A stretch of DNA of 64,000 bases from Croceitalea sp947503285 (GTDB lineage: Bacteria; Bacteroidota; Bacteroidia; Flavobacteriales; Flavobacteriaceae): the NCBI RefSeq assembly GCF_036985505.1, contig NZ_BTGQ01000003.1:124001-188000 (forward strand), given 5' to 3'. Both the position numbers and the translations under genes were made by a program. Under the pieces are notes generated by a model. That model was given only the letters and a program-made list of their open reading frames with translations. It made no database searches and was not told where the DNA came from. Shown one piece after another: positions 59,331 to 64,000 of this stretch. The first letter of the stretch is position 1. Every line of letters begins with the position of its first letter.

Positions 59331-61413
59331 CTATTTTTGATAAATTAACTCTCCAAGTTTTTGCACTTCCATCGGTAGACCATCATCAGAATCGACTAAG
59401 ATTGGCATATTAGCAAGAAGGGATATGACAATACCTTCGTCTGGATATAGTATTAAAACAGCGCCTGAAGAAGGCCCTTGCCCTACGTGATACCAAATTC
59501 TCCAACCATTTATATCTTTTGCTATATACCAACCCAGTCCATAGTTTGTTGGAGTTTTATCAGTAGTATATTGTGTTTCAAATAATTTCTTTTTGAAATT
59601 ATTGTCAAAATAGTGCCCGTATATGAGTTCATTGCCAAATTTCAATAAATCTTCGGTTGTAGAGATTAAGCCTCCTGATGCGTGGGCATAACTTAAATCA
59701 TAAGGTTCTGCTTCTGATTCGTTTGGATAGTAAAACTTAGTTTTATTTATCATCGTACTATCTGCAATATCTCCATAGGTATTGGACATTAAAAGCGGCT
59801 TCCAGAGATTATCTTGCATATACTCTAAATACGTTTGTCCCGATGCTCCTTCAATAGCAGCTCCGAGTAAATTATATCCAAAAGAAGTGTATAAATATTG
59901 ATTGCCTGGTTTAGCCATTAACGTATCATTTTTGAATACGTTAATGGCTTCGGTTGCATTTTCGAAATGCGGATTTTTAATCACTTCATCGATGCTGATT
60001 TCAAAATAATCACGGATTCCACCTAAATGCCCTGCCAATTGTCGCGTAGTTAGCATATATTTTTTTTCAGGAAAAGAAGAGACATACGTTCTCACATCAG
60101 CATCCAAATCTAATTTCCCTTCAGAAGCTAATTTAATCATTGCAGTGGCTGTAATTGGTTTAGTCACACTTGCAATTCTAAAACGTGTTTGCGGATTTAC
60201 TTTCTTTTCATTTTCAACATCAGAATAGCCAAAACCTTCTGAAAAAATGGTCTTGTTTTTTGAGCTTACAGAAAGTTGCATCCCAGGAATGTTATAATTT
60301 TCTATAAAGGCATTACCCCATTTTGCAATTTTAGACTCTAGTGTTTCTTCTTGATTATCGTCTTCGTTATTTGATATCATCCTATGTTCGTCTGATGAAT
60401 TTGAATTTATTGGAGATTTATTACTCATCAAGATTTTGGCGGAAAGAATATCAGGTGTCCTTTCCCATTCAGCAAAACTACTACTACGCGCATAACAATA
60501 GTAATTTTTTCGATCAGCCATGGTTCTGGTATCTCCAAATAATATTATTGGTGTTTTTCCCACACCTGAAATTTCTTCCGTAAATACCTTTTTTCCATCA
60601 ATTAGTACAGAATCTCTTTTTATTTTATTAGGATTTAATTTCCAATATTCAGCAAACCCATTAAATAGTTTGAGGCGATCTTTATCTTCTAAAATCCATT
60701 CAAAAACCAAGAAGAAAGATTCCTCATTTATTTTATAATTATAGGATGATAAATCAAAAGTTAACCAGCCTCTTTTTTTATCTGATGTAACTACAATACT
60801 TTCATTAAAGAGATCGTCTCCGGGTAAATTGTTATTCGATTTATCCACTTCAAGAAATCTAACGCGTACTTTAAATTGGGGTTCCGTATTTTTAGCAATA
60901 AATAATCGTGCTTTGTCAATGAAGTTTAAATCAACATCATCTTTCTTTTCAATTAACAAAGCCATAGCTCCACCAGCAGATACCGAATCTACATATGTTT
61001 GGCCTTGCACAAATAAATTCCTCTTACGGTTTCCAAGCCAATTGTGTTTTTATTTTTCTTGTAGAAGCAGAAATTACTACTTCATCAAGTGCAATTTCTT
61101 TCTCAATCAAATAAATAGCGTTTTCTTTATTATTTGCAAAGGAATTTATTGCTAAAGATTTTTTTTCATAACCAATAGCAGAAAATAATAAATTTTCTTT
61201 TAAATGAGAAGCTGGTATTTTAATCGAGAAGCTGCCATCGCCATTTGAAATTGTCCCAAAAGAAGAATTCAGAACACCAATATTCACGAAAGCTAACGGT
61301 TCTTTATTATTTTGAGATATTACATGTCCTTTAATGGTCAATTGTCCAAAAACGGATGTGAAAACTCCAAAAGACAGTAAGCAGATTAAAAATGTATTTT
61401 TAATTTTATTCAT
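59331..61413 (-). pseudogene. CarboxypepD-regulatory / beta-lactamase-fold protein with a frameshift
   Basis: From the ATG at 61413 there is a signal peptide (MNKIKNTFLICLLSFGVFTSV), a carboxypeptidase-regulatory-like domain (IKGHVISQNNKEPLAF) and ALDEVVISASTRKIKTQL. The frame then reaches a stop at 61024. Moving one base restores LGNRKRNLFVQGQTYVDSV and the rest to 59331: a beta-sandwich stretch, then a serine beta-lactamase-like domain with RIASVTKPITAT (S-x-x-K), YTSFGYNLLG and WYHVGQGPSSG. The composite is about 700 residues. The lesion looks like one extra G in TTGGCTT near 61036-61042. A real frameshift or a base-calling error are both possible. Confidence 0.8.
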
Positions 61414-61523
61414 AAATATTAATTGGATATCTCTTATTTTAATCAAATGCGGAATGATCTTATACATCTAGAGACACAAAAAATTAAGGAATGGTTGCTT
61501 TGCAGTAATGTTTTTAATTGCAT

Positions 61524-61729
61524 ACAACGGTCTCGGCTTAGCGTAGGGCGGAAGTAATGAAACTTTTCGTTTCCGTCTGTGCACGTAGCTAAAGCTTATT
61601 GCTTTGCTTTTTCTTTTTTATTCCAAAGCTACCCCGAAGCGTCGGGGCCAAAGATTTAGCGACTTTATAAATATACACAGACCTCTCAGTATTGCCCTGA
61701 AGCCCGCATTACGTTTAGGCTGTGTTACC
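61524..61729. repeat. Palindromic spacer element F
   Basis: Left arm 61524-61551 (ACAACGGTCTCGGCTTAGCG) and right arm 61702-61727 (GCCCGCATTACGTTTAGGC) are imperfectly complementary. An internal hairpin CCCCGA-AGCG-TCGGGG is the inverse of the apex of element D. It fills most of the 341-base gap. Confidence 0.6.
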
Positions 61730-61754
61730 TGCTGGCTTTTTTTGGAGAATTAAT

Positions 61755-62150
61755 CTATTCCATTGCGTGTTTTTTTAACTGATACAAGGAAAATAGTCCA
61801 AGTAGCAGTTCAGCAATTATTCCAAAAATATAACCACCAGTTGGGAATCCATCAATTATCATACTCAACGCTCGTCCCGTTGCCAGAGTCAGCATAAATA
61901 AGACATTCAGTTGAGTAGCAATTTTCCAATATTTTGTTTTCCAGATTCCTAAAGTCCATATGAGCGAGATTCCCAGATATAAACACATAATAGCTTTCAA
62001 CATATTTGAAAGGTCAATCGTATTTACTTGAATATCTAAATGTTCGGGCAATACTGAAGGCGAACCATAAACTATTGCTGTAGGAACTACTATTGATAAG
62101 GAAATGATAAGATGTAAACTTTTAAAAATCCACTTTAAATTGTTATTCAT
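61755..62150 (-). CDS. DUF4345 family membrane protein
   Basis: 131 residues with four transmembrane helices (about 9-28, 50-66, 78-95 and 105-122). The stretches DLSNMLKAIMCLYLGISL and NVLFMLTLATGRALSMIIDG with a final GIIAELLLGLFSLYQLKK are the DUF4345 pattern. The function is unknown. Its start lies three bases after the DUF1569 stop codon, so they are cotranscribed. Confidence 0.85.
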   Translation of the reverse strand: MNNNLKWIFKSLHLIISLSIVVPTAIVYGSPSVLPEHLDIQVNTIDLSNMLKAIMCLYLGISLIWTLGIWKTKYWKIATQLNVLFMLTLATGRALSMIIDGFPTGGYIFGIIAELLLGLFSLYQLKKHAME

Positions 62151-62153
62151 TCG

Positions 62154-62603
62154 TTAAGAATCAAATTGTCTTAAATGATGGTCGAAATGTTTCCATTGCG
62201 CAATTGCCCATTCATTTGGTGTTAAATTACCGAAGAATGGGTGAGGTTGTTTTGTGCATTGTTCAGGTCCATTTTCATAAAACATCTTTATAAGTGACAG
62301 AGCTTTGTTTTTTTCCTTTTCAAAGTCTTTTTCACCAGTAAAAATATAGTTTTTCCCTGTTGGTGAATTTTTAGAAAATTGTTTTTTACTTACATATCGT
62401 CCTTTAAAAAACCTGCCTAGAATTATTCCTATGAACATTCTTTCTTGAAAATTGATATTCAATGCAGTTTCAAGAAAAGCATTTAGGTGAGCTAACATTT
62501 GAGCTATATTCATTTTTCCCCACTTTCTTTCTGCATTTGGAGTGAGTTTTTCTAACCTTTCTATAATTCCGTTTACATCGGATTGATTATATAAGTTATT
62601 CAT
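62154..62603 (-). CDS. DUF1569 (DinB-like) family protein
   Basis: 149 residues, cytoplasmic helical bundle related to DinB. Marks: VNGIIERLEKLTPNAERKWGKMNIAQMLAHLNAF, with the metal-type His in LAHLNAF, then EQCTKQPHPFFGNLTPNEWAIAQWKHFDHHLRQF with the closing H-x-x-x-H. A Lys-rich stretch sits in the middle. The function is unknown. Operon with the DUF4345 gene. Confidence 0.88.
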   Translation of the reverse strand: MNNLYNQSDVNGIIERLEKLTPNAERKWGKMNIAQMLAHLNAFLETALNINFQERMFIGIILGRFFKGRYVSKKQFSKNSPTGKNYIFTGEKDFEKEKNKALSLIKMFYENGPEQCTKQPHPFFGNLTPNEWAIAQWKHFDHHLRQFDS

Positions 62604-62633
62604 GATTTTTGTAGATTCAATTTTTGGCTTGCA

Positions 62634-62662
62634 GGCAACGGCCCCGGCTATGATCTCGTTGC
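62634..62662. repeat. Half of a palindromic spacer (element G)
   Basis: GGCAACGGCCCCGGCTATGA followed by TCTCGTTGCG matches the left arms of elements B and F (CAACGGTCTCGGCTA). No clear right arm is found in the 235-base gap, so it seems truncated. Confidence 0.45.
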
Positions 62663-62838
62663 GATTTGGTGACTAAGCGAACGTTCTGTGGCGGATGCTG
62701 CGATTTTCCAGTGAGCCAAAAGGAGCATGTAGCATCTGTTCCGGTTTGATTTTAGTCTGTTTGAAGTTAAGAAAAGTTCCTTGCATTAACTAATTAGCAA
62801 TGGATTATGGCCAATTTTAGCATTAGTTATTTCAACAC

Positions 62839-63969
62839 TTAATCGATTTTTATAGCAGTCATAACTCGGGAGGGATCAGCATCTAACTGACTAGAAAAAC
62901 CAATAACTTCCCCCTTTTTATTTCTATTAAAACGAAAATCAAAATATCTTCCATGGATTGCAAATACGTTTTTTGTAATCGCCTTAATATTCGCACCACT
63001 AGACGCCTGTTTACGTTTTAAGCTTAGTTCGCCATCCGTAATAACAATCTCACGAATATAATCACCATCTTTATATGTCCCGCAGTATTCTTTTAACTCG
63101 TCTTCTGGTATATTGATAGTTGGTCTTCTGTAAACAAAGCTCATACCTTGGTTAATGGCTTCAGCTTCACCTCCCAAATGCCCCATGTTTTCAACCATTC
63201 GAAAATCTAAGGTTAAATTATCGTAGTTATGTCCTTTTATTTGTTCAACCATTTGTTCGACTTTTTCCACGGCATCGAACTCTCCACTTAAAAAGATTAC
63301 TTTGGCATTTAAGGTTTTGTTGTTTTTATAAAATTCATCTTCCAGTTTGTATGAATAATCATTGTCCCACCAAAAAGTAGGATTGTTAATAATGTAGTTC
63401 TTAAATAAAGTGGGTTTCGTGAAAAGTGTATAATATGCGAATAATCCTGCAAATGATGTGCCTGCTAGCGTTCGATTGACTCTATCCGACCTGTAGTGAC
63501 TGTCTATGAATGGGATTATTTCATCAGCTAATACTTTTAAAAAATTGGAAGCACCACCAGAAGATGCTATCCTATCTATATTGGTAGGGGTTAAATCTCT
63601 AGACCTGTTCAAATTTGGGTTGGTTTTTGAACCACTATAGGTAATACCGACGATTATCATTTCGGGAACAAAACCATCATCCCAAATACCATTGTAAATG
63701 CGTGTTGTAACATCAAAGGTACGGTTACCATCTAATGCATAATATACAGGATACGTTTTCTTTGAAGCAATATCATAACTTTCTGGGAGATTAATGTACA
63801 ATTTGTACTCACTATTAGTAATATTCGATTGAAAATTGATTGATTCATTACCGATAACAATCAAATCTTCAGGTGCTTTGGAAATAACCTGTGAATTTCC
63901 CAGTATAGGAAATAACAATAATAAAGCCAAGGTATTACATGTACTGAGTGCGTTTTTAATAGTCTTCAT
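62839..63969 (-). CDS. Secreted esterase D-like alpha/beta hydrolase
   Basis: 376 residues. Signal peptide to about residue 26. Esterase (Fes/IroE-like) domain with YKLYINLPESYD, PVYYALDGNRTF, and the nucleophile GTSFAG with Ser172; Asp in FLSGEFDAVE and His in ENMGHLGGEAEA complete the triad. A C-terminal domain of about 90 residues (ELKEYCGTYKDGDYIREIVITD) resembles a lipocalin-like DUF. Substrates of the family include siderophore esters and other small esters. The last complete gene of the window. Confidence 0.9.
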   Translation of the reverse strand: MKTIKNALSTCNTLALLLLFPILGNSQVISKAPEDLIVIGNESINFQSNITNSEYKLYINLPESYDIASKKTYPVYYALDGNRTFDVTTRIYNGIWDDGFVPEMIIVGITYSGSKTNPNLNRSRDLTPTNIDRIASSGGASNFLKVLADEIIPFIDSHYRSDRVNRTLAGTSFAGLFAYYTLFTKPTLFKNYIINNPTFWWDNDYSYKLEDEFYKNNKTLNAKVIFLSGEFDAVEKVEQMVEQIKGHNYDNLTLDFRMVENMGHLGGEAEAINQGMSFVYRRPTINIPEDELKEYCGTYKDGDYIREIVITDGELSLKRKQASSGANIKAITKNVFAIHGRYFDFRFNRNKKGEVIGFSSQLDADPSRVMTAIKID

Positions 63970-64000
63970 TCTTTAAATTTCGTTGTTTTAGTTCAGTACA

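Noticed and set aside
53788..64000. Polysaccharide-utilisation locus or phage island
   Set aside because: No SusC/SusD pair, glycoside hydrolase, integrase, capsid or lysis gene was seen in the accessory region.

Overview
The window is chromosomal DNA of a member of the Bacteroidota, almost certainly family Flavobacteriaceae. Supporting features are four SusC/Oar/Cir-type TonB-dependent receptor or CarboxypepD-regulatory proteins, a PafA-type phosphatase, DUF6090, DUF5689 and PorT-like proteins, zinc-less RecO and DksA proteins, a homodimeric GlyRS, and many -7 boxes of the form TAnnTTTG without strong Shine-Dalgarno sites. No rRNA, tRNA, phage, insertion sequence or CRISPR array was seen.

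Layout. 1-7.1 kb: the 3' end of a conserved hypothetical gene, alkaline phosphatase PafA, a SulP anion transporter, then a run of small secreted or stress-type proteins (DinB, a duplicated-domain secreted protein, DUF1059-like, SnoaL-like) and a lipoprotein cytochrome c. 7.2-15.1 kb: a TonB receptor interrupted by one in-frame stop, a secreted endonuclease/exonuclease/phosphatase, a 4-TM protein and an Oar-like TonB receptor. 15.2-24.3 kb, all minus strand: DUF3108 - tryptophan 2,3-dioxygenase - M23 endopeptidase - glucose-6-phosphate isomerase, preceded by a structured minus-strand RNA candidate, then uvrC and a patatin-barrel protein. 24.6-37 kb: housekeeping genes (5-formyl-THF cyclo-ligase, lspA, dksA-like, ileS, recO with a TonB receptor, gdhA, metB-type enzyme). 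38.1-41.2 kb: a plus-strand operon led by an ArsR-type regulator with a palindromic operator (small ORF, Asp/Glu racemase-like, SDR-like, ArsC/Spx-like, DMT permease). 41.3-53.8 kb: mixed metabolism (thioesterase, nitronate monooxygenase, hydrolase, Nudix, omega-amidase, comF, glyQS).

From about 53.8 kb to the end the character changes. Every gene lies on the minus strand. Most encode accessory proteins (DinB, porin-like, acyltransferase, LytTR, two beta-lactamase-fold hydrolases, DUF4345, DUF1569, esterase). Several genes are separated by long imperfect palindromes with an apical hairpin, some of which supply the termini of the adjacent proteins. The region also holds a decayed S41 peptidase remnant and a frameshifted hydrolase. 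This looks like an accumulated cargo array and may be integron-like, but no integrase is present in the window.

The most notable single observations are an IleRS with an inverted active-site signature (G-I-H-H in place of H-x-G-H), a three-hairpin RNA candidate ahead of the kynA/pgi operon, the ArsR palindrome with a repeated half-site, and the cargo array with palindromic spacers.
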